The notes: generated from the sequence alone by a model not told the origin. 64,000 bases of DNA from Dorea_D hominis (GCF_014287705.1 NZ_JACOOY010000001.1:186001-250000); one strand, 5' to 3'. Shown: positions 8,915 to 18,616, numbered from the stretch's first letter. Numbers and translations are program-made.

Positions 8915-11900
8915 TTAGTTTTGTACCAGAATTCTTGCAATACCATCCAGAACCTTTGCTACAATCTCTGTTGGCATCGGTGGTTTTTCTCTTTTATTCC
9001 GAATCTTGTGAACATATACAAATGTATAATTCTCTGCACGGAATGTAAGACTCCCCCGGAACAGTTCGATCAGCTTCGGAATCCTCTCTGGCTGTACTTT
9101 CGCATGTTCATACATTGTAAAGGTATACATGTCACCTTTCTGTTCAATTGTCGTCACATAAAGCTTATGTGCTCTTGCTTTCAGTGCAGCAACTTCCAGA
9201 AGGGTACCAACTTTTTTCGGCGAATCTCCAAAACGGTCGATCAGTTCTTCCTCCATATCTTCCCGTTCTTCGTCCGATTCGATTGCCGCGATCCTTTTAT
9301 AAATATCCAGTTTCTGGTATTCATTCGGAATATAGGAATCCGGGATAAATGCATCTACATTCAGATCAATGGTTGTCGTAAAATCTTCTTCCTCCATCTC
9401 ACCTTTTAACTGTTTGACTGCTTCGTTTAACATTTTACAGTACAGATCATAACCGACTGCTTCCATATGCCCATGCTGTTCAGCTCCAAGCAGATTTCCC
9501 GCTCCACGGATCTCCAGATCCCTCATGGCAATCTTAAAACCGGAACCCAGATCTGTAAATTCCCGGATCGCCGCCAGTCGTTTTTCTGCTACTTCTTTTA
9601 AAAGTTTATCTCTTCTGTACAGTAAAAATGCGTATGCCATGCGGTTCGACCTTCCGACACGTCCACGAAGCTGGTAGAGCTGAGAAAGTCCCAGTCTATC
9701 CGCATCATGGATGATCATTGTATTGACATTGGAAATATCCAGTCCTGTTTCAATAATTGTCGTAGATACAAGCACATCGATTTCCCCGTTAATGAAATCA
9801 TACATGATCTTTTCCAGTTCATGCTCCCGCATCTGTCCATGTGCATATGCCACATTTACATCCGGTACAAGTTTCTGAATCCTACCTGCCACATCTGCAA
9901 TATCTTCCACCCGATTATATACATAATAAACCTGTCCCTGTCTGGCACATTCACGCTCAATCGCCTCACGTACCATTTCATCATTATATTCCATGACATA
10001 AGTCTGGATTGGCATACGCTCTTCCGGAGCTTCTTCCAGTACACTCATATCACGGATACCGATGAGACTCATGTGCAGAGTTCTTGGTATCGGTGTCGCC
10101 GTAAGCGTCAGCACATCGACATTTTCTTTCATTTTCTTGATCTTTTCTTTATGCTGCACACCAAAGCGCTGTTCCTCATCAATAATGAGCAATCCGAGAT
10201 TTTTAAATTCCACATCTTCGCTCAGCACACGGTGTGTACCGATGACAATATCAACAAGCCCTTTTTTCAGATCCTGTATCGTCTTTTTCTGCTGCGACGG
10301 TGTACGGAATCGGCACATCAGATCCACACGCACCGGAAATTCTTTCATACGCTGAACAAATGTATTGTAATGCTGCTGTGCAAGAATAGTTGTCGGGACG
10401 AGATAGACAACCTGCTTATCTTCCTGTACTGCTTTAAATGCCGCACGGATGGCAACTTCCGTTTTTCCATAGCCAACATCCCCGCAGATCAGACGATCCA
10501 TGATCTTCTTGCTCTCCATGTCTTTCTTCACTGCTTCGATCGCATGCATCTGATCTTCCGTCTCTTCAAACGGGAACATCTCTTCAAATTCCTGCTGCCA
10601 TACCGTATCCGGTCCGTACACATAACCTTCCTGGTTCTGTCTTACTGCATACAGTTCTACCAGATCTTTGGCGATAACCTTTACCGCACCGCGGACTCTT
10701 TTCTTCGTCTTCACCCATTCCTGGGAGCCGAGACGGTTAAGTTTCGGCTTCTTTGCATCCGCGCTGGCATATTTCTGGATCAGATCAAGCTGTGTTGCCG
10801 GAATATAAAGATTGCCGCCCTTGGCATAGGCAATTTTCATGTAATCTTTGGTAATCTTATCAACCTCAATCTTTTCGATTCCCTGATAGATCCCAAGGCC
10901 GTGATTCTCATGTACAACGTAATCTCCCGGCTTCAGCTCAGAAAAGTTCTGGATCTTCCGTCCTTCATAAATTTTTCTTTTTTTCTTTTTCTTCGCCTTT
11001 CCGAAAATATCACTCTCTGCAATGACTGTAAATTTCAGCATCGGATACTCATATCCTTCTGCAATATGTCCGTATGCTGTCATAATCTCTCCCGGTTTCA
11101 CAAGCCTGTCCGAATCATCACTGTAATAACTACTCAGATCATAATCTCTTAAGTCTTCGGCAAGACGTTTGGCACGCGTTCTTGAACCGGACAATAATAC
11201 AACGCGGTATTTTCCTCTTTTCAATCTTTTAAGATCCTGCGTCAGAAGTTCAAAGCTCCGGTTATATGGATTAACGCTCTTTGTCTGTAACTGGTAGGAT
11301 TCCCGGAGTTCCAGCCCCGGTGCGCGCATTTCCAATGCCATAAATCCGACAGATGCATATCCATTCATCTTTTTTTTCAACTCTTCAACGGTATACATCC
11401 GCATCTCTTCATCCGAAACTTTGCAGCCATTCTCTACACGACGCTTCTGCGCTTCTACGAACTCTTCTTCCACGCCTTCGCCTTTTTCCAGAAGTCTTAC
11501 TGGCTCATCCAGAAACAGGATTGTCTTTTCTTTTTCAAAATAATCAAGAAACGATACGCCTTTTTCTTCGTCAGTCGGATACTCTACTGCCGGATAAATG
11601 AACACTTCCGTCAGATTTTCGATTGAACGCTGTGTCTCCACATCGAAACTGCGGACAGAATCCACTTCATCCCCCCACAGTTCGATCCGTACAGGCAGAT
11701 TCTCTGTAAGTGGATAAATATCAATAATCCCTCCCCGAACGGCAAACTGACCGGGACCTTCAATCTGTACTTCTCTGTCATATCCAATCTTCACCAGTCG
11801 GTCTTCCAGTTCCTTCAGATCCAGTGTATCCGTATTCTTTATATGAATCACACGTTCACGGATCGTCTCTTTCGGAAGCAGCACATCCATAAATGCATCA

Positions 11901-12256
11901 AAACTCGTAACAACCGTCACCTGCTCCTTCTGAATAACCGCCTCCAGCACCTCCATTCGCTGCTTCACCAGCTCTTTACTTCTTATATCTGCCTGATAAA
12001 ACAGAAAATCCTTTGACGGATACAGATACACATCTTCCGAAAGCATCTTATACTCTTCATATAAAGCTCTCGCTTTTGACTCACTGGAACAGGCGATGAC
12101 TCTGTAAGCGGAGCCATCGCCAAGTGCGTACATAAAATGTGTTTTCTGAGAAGTAACACACCCCGAAATGCGTATCATCCCGGGGTTTTCTTTTCTTTTT
12201 TTATAAATATCTTCAAATTCCGCCAGCTCTCGTAACGGTTCTGTCAGCGCCTTCAT
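8915..12256 (-). CDS. mfd: Transcription-repair coupling factor
   Basis: 1113 residues, normal for Mfd. UvrB-like N-terminal domains (1-340) are followed by the RNA polymerase interaction domain (GDYVVHENHGLGIYQGIEK, about 446), a RecG-like helicase core with Walker A GDVGYGKT (about 593), DEEQ (about 693) and TATPIPRT (about 723), and the TRCF C-terminal domain. Mfd removes RNA polymerase stalled at DNA damage and recruits UvrA. RBS AAGGAGG lies within the end of pth, only 4 bases upstream, so pth and mfd form an operon. Confidence 0.97.
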   Translation of the reverse strand: MKALTEPLRELAEFEDIYKKRKENPGMIRISGCVTSQKTHFMYALGDGSAYRVIACSSESKARALYEEYKMLSEDVYLYPSKDFLFYQADIRSKELVKQRMEVLEAVIQKEQVTVVTSFDAFMDVLLPKETIRERVIHIKNTDTLDLKELEDRLVKIGYDREVQIEGPGQFAVRGGIIDIYPLTENLPVRIELWGDEVDSVRSFDVETQRSIENLTEVFIYPAVEYPTDEEKGVSFLDYFEKEKTILFLDEPVRLLEKGEGVEEEFVEAQKRRVENGCKVSDEEMRMYTVEELKKKMNGYASVGFMALEMRAPGLELRESYQLQTKSVNPYNRSFELLTQDLKRLKRGKYRVVLLSGSRTRAKRLAEDLRDYDLSSYYSDDSDRLVKPGEIMTAYGHIAEGYEYPMLKFTVIAESDIFGKAKKKKKRKIYEGRKIQNFSELKPGDYVVHENHGLGIYQGIEKIEVDKITKDYMKIAYAKGGNLYIPATQLDLIQKYASADAKKPKLNRLGSQEWVKTKKRVRGAVKVIAKDLVELYAVRQNQEGYVYGPDTVWQQEFEEMFPFEETEDQMHAIEAVKKDMESKKIMDRLICGDVGYGKTEVAIRAAFKAVQEDKQVVYLVPTTILAQQHYNTFVQRMKEFPVRVDLMCRFRTPSQQKKTIQDLKKGLVDIVIGTHRVLSEDVEFKNLGLLIIDEEQRFGVQHKEKIKKMKENVDVLTLTATPIPRTLHMSLIGIRDMSVLEEAPEERMPIQTYVMEYNDEMVREAIERECARQGQVYYVYNRVEDIADVAGRIQKLVPDVNVAYAHGQMREHELEKIMYDFINGEIDVLVSTTIIETGLDISNVNTMIIHDADRLGLSQLYQLRGRVGRSNRMAYAFLLYRRDKLLKEVAEKRLAAIREFTDLGSGFKIAMRDLEIRGAGNLLGAEQHGHMEAVGYDLYCKMLNEAVKQLKGEMEEEDFTTTIDLNVDAFIPDSYIPNEYQKLDIYKRIAAIESDEEREDMEEELIDRFGDSPKKVGTLLEVAALKARAHKLYVTTIEQKGDMYTFTMYEHAKVQPERIPKLIELFRGSLTFRAENYTFVYVHKIRNKREKPPMPTEIVAKVLDGIARILVQN

Positions 12257-12260
12257 ACTT

Positions 12261-12845
12261 TTATGCCTCCTTAGGCTTCACCTTACGGTTAAATTCATTC
12301 ATAGCCGCTTCCATCTCACCGGCAAGGATCTTCTCCACAGCCTGAATTGCTTTCTGGTAGCCTTCTTCCATCTCTTTCCTCTCCGCCTTTGTAAAATGAC
12401 TCAGCACATAATCGGCAAGGTCATATTTTTTCGGTTTCTCTCCCACTCCGACCTTAATCCTTGGAAATACCTGGGTTCCCAGATGGGCAATAATATTTTT
12501 GATCCCGTTATGTCCTCCGGCACTTCCTTTCTTACGGATACGGATCTGTCCCGGCGACAGACTGATGTCATCATAAATGACGATCAGATCCTGTTCTTCA
12601 TCTATTTTAAAATAATCAACCAGCCCCCCAATGCTCTCACCGCTCAGATTCATGTAAGTCTGCGGTTTTACAAGGAGTACTTTCTGTCCTTCTATGATTC
12701 CTTTACCGATATAGGCTCTGTTCTTACGCCCGTCTACGGATATATTATATTTGTCTGCCAGTGCATCTATGACATCGAACCCGGCATTATGTCTGGTTCC
12801 TTCATACTGCATGGTAGGATTACCAAGTCCTGCAATTATATACAT
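12261..12845 (-). CDS. pth: Peptidyl-tRNA hydrolase
   Basis: 194 residues from ATG 12845, chosen because GAAGGTGAG precedes it and the family starts with xxIAGLGNP. An ATG-like start 11 codons upstream would add a non-conserved tail. Key residues: the N of GLGNP, the catalytic His in TRHNAGF (about 20), and the Asp in YDDISLSPG. It frees tRNA from peptides that drop off the ribosome. The operon with mfd (pth-mfd) is classic in Firmicutes. Confidence 0.96.
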   Translation of the reverse strand: MYIIAGLGNPTMQYEGTRHNAGFDVIDALADKYNISVDGRKNRAYIGKGIIEGQKVLLVKPQTYMNLSGESIGGLVDYFKIDEEQDLIVIYDDISLSPGQIRIRKKGSAGGHNGIKNIIAHLGTQVFPRIKVGVGEKPKKYDLADYVLSHFTKAERKEMEEGYQKAIQAVEKILAGEMEAAMNEFNRKVKPKEA

Positions 12846-12903
12846 ATGTTTCTCACCTTCCATTTTCTCTTTTAACATTCTACAGGAACTCTACTCATTT
12901 GTC

Positions 12904-12939
12904 ACGGAAAAAATACATGTATATTTTTCCGTTTTTTTT
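12904..12939 (+). terminator. Plus-strand terminator-like hairpin with no gene before it
   Basis: ACGGAAAAA pairs with TTTTTCCGT across a short AT-rich loop, followed by T8 (12932-12939). It lies between pth (minus) and the plus-strand gene at 12989. With no plus-strand gene upstream it may end an antisense transcript, or act as an attenuator for 12989 if transcription starts above it. Confidence 0.55.
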
Positions 12940-12988
12940 CATACATTATAGAAAGCAAATAGAATCTATAATATACAGGAGGTCGCTG

Positions 12989-13423
12989 ATGAGTTCCAAA
13001 ACTAAAATAATTGTACTGCATATGAGAGAAATTATATATACAGTCGTATTTGCTGTTCTTGCACTTATACTGATTTTACTTCTTTTCTTTATGTTCGGAC
13101 CAAAAAAGGAAGAAAAAAAGACTTCCGGCCAGACATATACGCCGGGAACTTATTCTTCTTCCCTCACTTTAAATAATACAGATCTGGAAGTGGAAGTAAC
13201 CGTTGACAGTTCCAAAATTAGTTCAATCCGATTCACAAACTTAAGCGAATCTGTTACTGCCATGTACCCACTGATACAGCCCACTCTCGAAGAGATTGCC
13301 GACCAGGTCTACGAAAAACAGTCTTTAGAAAATATCTCCTACTCCAAAGACAATCCTTACACTTCCCAGATCATTATAAATGCAATACAAGAAGCGTTAG
13401 AAAAAGCCGCAGCATCCAAATAG
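12989..13423 (+). CDS. Membrane-anchored FMN-binding-domain-like protein
   Basis: 144 residues from ATG 12989, chosen for AGGAGG eight bases upstream; the frame is open further back but that part runs through the terminator hairpin. One membrane segment (about residues 17-38) is followed by a linker (KKEEKKTSGQ) and an extracellular domain with YTPGTYSSSLTL... and YTSQIIINAIQEAL, the pattern of FMN_bind domains. The canonical S/TGAT threonine that carries covalent FMN is not evident, so flavin binding is doubtful. A strong terminator overlaps its stop codon. Confidence 0.6.
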   Translation: MSSKTKIIVLHMREIIYTVVFAVLALILILLLFFMFGPKKEEKKTSGQTYTPGTYSSSLTLNNTDLEVEVTVDSSKISSIRFTNLSESVTAMYPLIQPTLEEIADQVYEKQSLENISYSKDNPYTSQIIINAIQEALEKAAASK

Positions 13424-13434
13424 CTGCGGCTTTT
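13402..13434. terminator. Terminator shared by convergent genes
   Basis: AAAAGCCGCAGC (13402-13413) pairs with GCTGCGGCTTTT (13423-13434), including the stop codon region of the plus-strand gene. Both strands carry T-runs, so it may also end the minus-strand gene that stops at 13436. Confidence 0.85.
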
Positions 13435-13435
13435 C

Positions 13436-13699
13436 CTATCCTTCTACGATCAAATAACGTCCCCCCGGAAGTACGAATACTTCAGATGCGTCTTCCAGTT
13501 CTTCAGAAGACATTCCTTCAACGTCAAGTCCCTCTTCTTCAAGAAATTCACGGACTTCATCAATATTCTCTACGATCGTTGCCATGCATTCCTCCAGAAA
13601 AGCTTCTGCTCCTTCCAGCGTCTCTGCCACCGGCTCGTCAAAAAGCTGTGACTGATTCTCCAGAAATGTTTTCAGACATTCCTCATCATACTCATACAT
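13436..13699 (-). CDS. Small acidic conserved hypothetical protein
   Basis: 87 residues from ATG 13699, chosen because AAGGAGG sits 8 bases upstream; the longer frame overlaps the HAD gene and has no RBS. Rich in Glu/Asp, predicted mostly helical (LKTFLENQSQL, AEAFLEECMATIVENI), ending in a hydrophobic strand PGGRYLIVEG. It is similar to short proteins of Lachnospiraceae sometimes labelled glyoxalase-like, but no glyoxalase metal ligands can be seen. Function unknown. It follows the HAD phosphatase gene by about 29 bases and is probably co-transcribed. Confidence 0.7.
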   Translation of the reverse strand: MYEYDEECLKTFLENQSQLFDEPVAETLEGAEAFLEECMATIVENIDEVREFLEEEGLDVEGMSSEELEDASEVFVLPGGRYLIVEG

Positions 13700-13728
13700 G
13701 CTCTTTTCCTCCTTCCTCTCATAGACTT

Positions 13729-14376
13729 TTAAACATATGCAAGAAGATCTGCCGGCTTCGCGATCATATGCTCCGGATCTGCTTCTCTTAATTCCTGTTC
13801 GGAACGGAAGCCCCAAGTTACACTAATCGTCTTAAGACCTGCATTCTTTCCCGTTTCTATATCCACTTCAGAATCTCCCACATACAGACATTCCGATGCC
13901 TCTGCACCCAGTACCTCCAGAATATGCCATACACCATCCGGCGCGGGTTTTCTCCTAATTCCTTCCTGCTGCCCGGACACGTAATCAAACACTCCGTCAC
14001 CAAAGATCTTACGCACAACCTTTACCGCCTGTGCATGTGGTTTGTTGGATAATACGGCGAGTTTGATTCCTCTGTCTTTCAATGCTTCAAGCATCTTAAC
14101 AATTCCTTCGTAAGGTGTTACATGATATGTACAGTTCTCATCAAATATTCTTCCATAAACCTGCATTCCTTCTTCCAGCCGTTCTGCATTCTCATCACCG
14201 ACAGCTGCCAGCGATTCTTCCATCAGACGTCTGGCACCATTTCCAACAAAAGTTCTGCACTGCTCTTTCGTAATCTCCGGCAATCCCATCTCTCTCAATG
14301 TGGCGCGTACGGAATATACAAGCGATTCCAGAGTATCTGTAAGTGTTCCATCTAAATCAAAAATACAAGCTTTCAT
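13729..14376 (-). CDS. HAD-family phosphatase (phosphoglycolate phosphatase / PpaX-like)
   Basis: 215 residues from ATG 14376 (GGAGGAC upstream). All HAD motifs are present: DLDGTLTDT (motif I, about residues 7-15), SNKP with Thr/Ser (motif II, about 111), the Lys in RRKPAPDG (motif III) and GDSEVDIETGKNAG (motif IV). The cap is the alpha-helical C1 type, as in phosphoglycolate phosphatase and pyrophosphatase PpaX. The substrate cannot be fixed from sequence. Confidence 0.88.
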   Translation of the reverse strand: MKACIFDLDGTLTDTLESLVYSVRATLREMGLPEITKEQCRTFVGNGARRLMEESLAAVGDENAERLEEGMQVYGRIFDENCTYHVTPYEGIVKMLEALKDRGIKLAVLSNKPHAQAVKVVRKIFGDGVFDYVSGQQEGIRRKPAPDGVWHILEVLGAEASECLYVGDSEVDIETGKNAGLKTISVTWGFRSEQELREADPEHMIAKPADLLAYV

Positions 14377-14471
14377 TTTCTTATGTCCTCCATGCAATTA
14401 ATATAATAGTATGACCTGTTCTAAAATGCAACTAAAAATTCCTTTCAATCTGCAATCAAAAAGGAACGGAA

Positions 14472-15257
14472 TCATTTTCCGTCCCCAAGATAGCGCCGCA
14501 TAATACGCAGTGCATTTTTTTCCAGTCTGCTGACCTGTGCCTGTGAAATTCCAATTTCATCCGACACTTCCATCTGTGTTTTTCCTTCAAAAAAGCGCAG
14601 ATCAATGATATACCTCTCTCTTTCATTTAAACGGTTCATTGCCGCTTCCAGTGACAGATTCTCAATCCATCTGTCTTCTTTATTTTTATGGTCACTGATC
14701 TGATCCATCACATAAAGTGCATCTCCGCCATCGTTATACACCGGCTCCTGCAGACTTACCGGTGTCTGGATTGCGTCCATCGCAAAGACAATATCTTCTT
14801 TCGATATGCCTACTTCTTTTGCAATTTCCTGCACGGTCGGCTCTTTCTGATACTGTTTCATATAATTTTCCCTTGCGTAAATCGCTTTGTACGCTGTATC
14901 TCGCAGGGATCTGCTAACACGGATGGAATTGTTATCCCGCATATAACGACGGATTTCTCCAACGATCATCGGAACTGCATAAGTAGAAAACTTTACGTCC
15001 AATTCTGTATTAAAATTATTGATTGCTTTAATAAGACCGATACAGCCGATCTGAAATAAATCATCCGAGTTTTCACTGCTCGCAGAAAAGCGCCGGATCA
15101 CACTCAGCACCAGCCTTAGATTTCCTTTGATATAAGCATCTTTCGCCTCTTCATCTCCTTCTTTTATACGCGCAAACAAAGCTTCCTTCTCCTTTTCACT
15201 CAGGATTGGAAGCTTTGCTGTATTCACTCCACATATTTCTACTTTTCCCTGTGTCAT
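14472..15257 (-). CDS. sigG: RNA polymerase forespore sigma factor SigG
   Basis: 261 residues with sigma regions 2 (DDLFQIGCIGLIKAINNF), 3 and 4 (EVSDEIGISQAQVSRLEKNALR helix-turn-helix). The N-terminal KVEICGVNTAKLP is a signature of SigG that separates it from SigF. It directs late forespore genes such as spoVT, found 9.5 kb away. RBS GAGGAGG precedes ATG 15257. In many Firmicutes sigG follows sigE directly; here a beta-CASP nuclease gene lies between them. Confidence 0.95.
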   Translation of the reverse strand: MTQGKVEICGVNTAKLPILSEKEKEALFARIKEGDEEAKDAYIKGNLRLVLSVIRRFSASSENSDDLFQIGCIGLIKAINNFNTELDVKFSTYAVPMIVGEIRRYMRDNNSIRVSRSLRDTAYKAIYARENYMKQYQKEPTVQEIAKEVGISKEDIVFAMDAIQTPVSLQEPVYNDGGDALYVMDQISDHKNKEDRWIENLSLEAAMNRLNERERYIIDLRFFEGKTQMEVSDEIGISQAQVSRLEKNALRIMRRYLGDGK

Positions 15258-15375
15258 ATCGAGATCCTCCTCTACCAGATGTACTTTCTTTTCTAGTAGA
15301 AATCATCTCCATATCTACACACGTTATGCGGTCTTAAGATAAAATAAAAAAACTTTTATCCCTTGACATTCTTTT

Positions 15376-16983
15376 CTATCTGTCCCATTTATCTGCAAGA
15401 TTCTGGATCTGGGATTCTAATTTTGCAAGCTCTTTATTGGCGAGTCCCTCATTCTTATAAACGACCTCCAGCAGTCTCTTCGCAGCCGCAACCACACGTT
15501 CAAATGCGGTATGTTTCCGGATTTTCTCCGGTTTCTCAGATGCTTTCTTCGGCATCCGTATACCTTCACTTATAATCTCTCCGGTCAGCAGATTTACGCT
15601 TCCGCCGGAATAAGGTGCAAACGCCGGATAGCCAAATTTTTCCTCAATAAGAGCAGCAAATTCATCTGTTACCTGATCTTCTCCGTGTACGACAAAGACA
15701 TGCCGGATATCAGAAGTAAACCCACTCATCCAGTATAGCAGTCCGTTCATATCTGCATGGCCACTGATACCTTTCAGCACTTCGATTTTCGCATTGACTT
15801 CCACATTTTCACCGAACAGTTTTACAACCTGTGCTCCCTCGATCAACTTTCTTCCCAATGTTCCCACTGCCTGATAGCCTACAAAGCAGATCGTACATTC
15901 TTTTCTCCACAGATTGTGTTTCAGATGATGTCTGATACGGCCAGCTTCACACATACCAGATGCTGACAGTATAACTTTTGGTTTTTCATCAAAATTGATC
16001 AGTTTTGACTCATCACTTGTAATCGTTGTGCGTAAGCCCGGAAATACAAGCGGGTTGATTCCCTGCTGTATCAGTTTCATTGCATCTTCATCAAAGCAGG
16101 ACTGTACATTTTTCTGGAATACGTTCGTTGCTTCTATCGCAAGAGGGCTGTCTACATATACTTCAAATCCCGGATATTCCGGAAGCAGATTCTTCTCTTT
16201 GATCTCACGGATAAAATACAGGATCTCCTGTGTTCTCCCAACAGCAAAAGACGGAATTACAACATTTCCTCCTTTCGCAAATGTTTCTCGCAGGATTCTT
16301 GTAAATTCTCCTACATAATCCGGAATATCTTCTCCATGTGTACGATTACCGTACGTCGATTCGATCACAACATAATCTGCTTCTTTTACTGTTTTTGGGT
16401 CTTTGATGATCGGCTGGTTCACATTCCCCACGTCACCGGAAAATACGAGTTTTCTCGTCTCGCCTTCTTCTGTGATCCAGATTTCGATCGCTGCTGATCC
16501 AAGCAGATGCCCCACATCTGTAAAACGGATATCAATACCGTCACAGAGTGTGATCCGCTGTTCATAATCACACGGATGCAGAAGTTTGATTGCTGCCATT
16601 GCATGCTCCATCGTATATAACGGCTCATATAATGGTTCGCCACTTCGCATTGCCTTCCTGTTTCTCCACTGTGCTTCAAACTCCTGGATATGTGCACTGT
16701 CACGAAGCATGATATCGCAGAGGTCTGCTGTTGCAAATGTAGATATGATCTCTCCTCTGAAACCTTCCTTGCACAACAGTGGAATCTTTCCAGAATGATC
16801 AATATGTGCGTGTGTCAGAAGCACATAATCGATGTCTCCTGCCTTTACCGGGATTTCCTGATTCTCATACAGATCCGGTCCCTGTTCCATTCCACAGTCT
16901 ACGAGAATATGTTTTCCGCATGCCTCAATCAAGTGGCAGCTTCCTGTAACTTCATGGTCTGCACCGATAAATATAAGCTTCAT
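15376..16983 (-). CDS. Beta-CASP metallo-beta-lactamase RNA-processing nuclease
   Basis: 535 residues. The N-terminal metallo-beta-lactamase domain carries the metal motif THAHIDHSG (about residues 56-64), then His in DVGHLLGSA and SGDVGN. The inserted beta-CASP region holds STYGNR and VIPSFAVGRTQE, and the C-terminal part has SASGMCEAGRI and GHAD. These are marks of CPSF/YSH1-type nucleases acting on RNA. The last ~70 residues are a basic helical tail. Likely processes RNA in the cytoplasm. It is distinct from RNase J, which has a different C-terminal domain. It sits between sigE and sigG. Confidence 0.88.
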   Translation of the reverse strand: MKLIFIGADHEVTGSCHLIEACGKHILVDCGMEQGPDLYENQEIPVKAGDIDYVLLTHAHIDHSGKIPLLCKEGFRGEIISTFATADLCDIMLRDSAHIQEFEAQWRNRKAMRSGEPLYEPLYTMEHAMAAIKLLHPCDYEQRITLCDGIDIRFTDVGHLLGSAAIEIWITEEGETRKLVFSGDVGNVNQPIIKDPKTVKEADYVVIESTYGNRTHGEDIPDYVGEFTRILRETFAKGGNVVIPSFAVGRTQEILYFIREIKEKNLLPEYPGFEVYVDSPLAIEATNVFQKNVQSCFDEDAMKLIQQGINPLVFPGLRTTITSDESKLINFDEKPKVILSASGMCEAGRIRHHLKHNLWRKECTICFVGYQAVGTLGRKLIEGAQVVKLFGENVEVNAKIEVLKGISGHADMNGLLYWMSGFTSDIRHVFVVHGEDQVTDEFAALIEEKFGYPAFAPYSGGSVNLLTGEIISEGIRMPKKASEKPEKIRKHTAFERVVAAAKRLLEVVYKNEGLANKELAKLESQIQNLADKWDR

Positions 16984-17087
16984 ATCATCAGCCCCTTTTT
17001 TCTTTATTGTACCACTTTTTCATTTCTTTTTCTATATTTTCTGAATATCAGTCATTTTTCGGCATTTTTCACATGCATTAACGATCA

Positions 17088-17828
17088 TCAAGAATACTTC
17101 AGCATTTCTTTTTTCAGTCTCTGCATGATCTTCTTTTCCAGCCTCGAAATATAAGACTGGGATATGCCAAGAATATCCGCCACTTCCTTCTGTGTTTTTT
17201 CTTCACCTTTCGCATCATTCAATCCGAATCGCATTCGTATGATCGTCTGCTCCCTTGCGCTCAGCCGGTTGATTGCCCCAAACAACACTTTCTTTTCTGC
17301 TTCCTGCTCCATATCCCGGTAAATGGTATCTTCATCCGTGCCAAGTATATCTGAAAGCAGCAGCTCATTTCCATCCCAATCCACATTTAACGGCTCATCA
17401 ATCGATACTTCCATCTTTGTTTTATTATTTCTGCGCAGATACATTAAAATCTCATTTTCAATGCATCTGGATGCATATGTAGCAAGCTTGATTTTTTTCT
17501 CCGGATTGAACGTATTGATCGCTTTGATCAGTCCGATCGTTCCGATGGAAATCAGATCTTCCACACCAACTCCCGTATTATCAAATTTCTTTGCTATATA
17601 CACAACCAGACGAAGATTATGTTCGATCAGAAGCTTTCTTGCTTCATTCGCATCTCCATTCTTAAGACTTCTGATCGTCGCTTCTTCCTTCTCCGGTGAA
17701 AGTGGTGCCGGAAGAATCTCCGATCCTCCTATATAATGGATTTCCCGATGATCCGGAAATAAAAATGTACGGATACCCGGAATGATTTTTAATTTGAACT
17801 GATTCGGTACTGCAACTTTAATTACCAT
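17088..17828 (-). CDS. sigE: Mother-cell sporulation sigma factor SigE (pro-form)
   Basis: 246 residues. The first ~30 residues form the pro-sequence, ending in HYIGGSEILPAPLS, the region cut by SpoIIGA in pro-SigE. Regions 2 (VEDLISIGTIGLIKAINTF) and 4 (EVADILGISQSYISRLEKK) follow. It directs early mother-cell genes. It starts 11 bases after spoIIGA, as in the classic spoIIG operon, so processing enzyme and substrate are made together. Confidence 0.96.
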   Translation of the reverse strand: MVIKVAVPNQFKLKIIPGIRTFLFPDHREIHYIGGSEILPAPLSPEKEEATIRSLKNGDANEARKLLIEHNLRLVVYIAKKFDNTGVGVEDLISIGTIGLIKAINTFNPEKKIKLATYASRCIENEILMYLRRNNKTKMEVSIDEPLNVDWDGNELLLSDILGTDEDTIYRDMEQEAEKKVLFGAINRLSAREQTIIRMRFGLNDAKGEEKTQKEVADILGISQSYISRLEKKIMQRLKKEMLKYS

Positions 17829-17839
17829 ATGATTTCCTC

Positions 17840-18616
17840 CTAAAATATATCAGGATTCAGAATCATCCGACAATCTTCGCATAGGATCTTTTCCTCACTG
17901 ACCGCAACTAATCCGTTCTTTATGACCATATTTTCCTTCTCTGGAAATATCATTCTTTCTATCCGGAAAGCTTTCATAACACCATTTTCTTTCCCAATAC
18001 TGTGATATGCGATCTCACGCATCTGTGGAATTTCTTCTTTCAGCAGACATTCCGCTATTTCCGGATCCAGTATATTTACCGGTTCTCCACTGACCGGATC
18101 ACGCAGACGGTTTCCCGTATCAATCAGTGCTTTTCCATCATAGTTCTGCCCCGCATGCTCCAGACGGATTCTGCATGTTCCGAATTTCTTTCTGAACAAC
18201 TGCTGTAACATCCAGAGAATTCCACCTGCCAGGTAGTCCCCCGCAATCACACATCCAAAGAAAAGGCTGCCATAACGGATATATTGCCGAAACAGGGACA
18301 GAATACCTGCCATAAGCACTGCGCTGATTCCGAGAACGATGAACGCTCTCACAAGCTCTCTGCTTCTTCTGATTCCCAGTCCTGCCTGAATCATAACAAC
18401 ATTTACAAAAGTGTAGAAAAAAAGCAGTTTCAAAATTCCTGGAATACCAGGAATACTCCAGACAATACATGTCAAAAATGCTCCAAGAAATGCTCCCCAC
18501 AGGATACGCATTTTTCCTACTTTACACGAAAGGATTTTCCCTGTTATCTTAAGGAGCATCCAATCCATAATGGCATTGATCAGGAAAAATACATCTATGT
18601 ACAGTTCGTACTGCAT
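17840..18616 (-). CDS. spoIIGA: Sigma-E processing peptidase SpoIIGA
   Basis: 258 residues from ATG 18616 (GAAGGTGG upstream). The longer frame would begin at the transcription start of the mapped promoter and is rejected. Five membrane segments fill residues ~1-150; the C-terminal cytoplasmic domain carries KALIDTGNRLRDP, whose Asp is the catalytic aspartate of this membrane aspartic protease. It activates pro-SigE after a signal from the forespore. Length is slightly below B. subtilis SpoIIGA. Confidence 0.95.
   Translation of the reverse strand: MQYELYIDVFFLINAIMDWMLLKITGKILSCKVGKMRILWGAFLGAFLTCIVWSIPGIPGILKLLFFYTFVNVVMIQAGLGIRRSRELVRAFIVLGISAVLMAGILSLFRQYIRYGSLFFGCVIAGDYLAGGILWMLQQLFRKKFGTCRIRLEHAGQNYDGKALIDTGNRLRDPVSGEPVNILDPEIAECLLKEEIPQMREIAYHSIGKENGVMKAFRIERMIFPEKENMVIKNGLVAVSEEKILCEDCRMILNPDIF

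Noticed and set aside
9707..11152. 481-codon plus-strand frame opposite mfd
   Set aside because: It is a shadow of mfd codon use: no RBS, no recognisable domain, and the opposite frame is a full-length well-conserved gene.
12899..12988. N-terminal extension of the FMN-like gene starting at ATG 12899
   Set aside because: It translates the terminator hairpin and lacks an RBS; ATG 12989 has AGGAGG.
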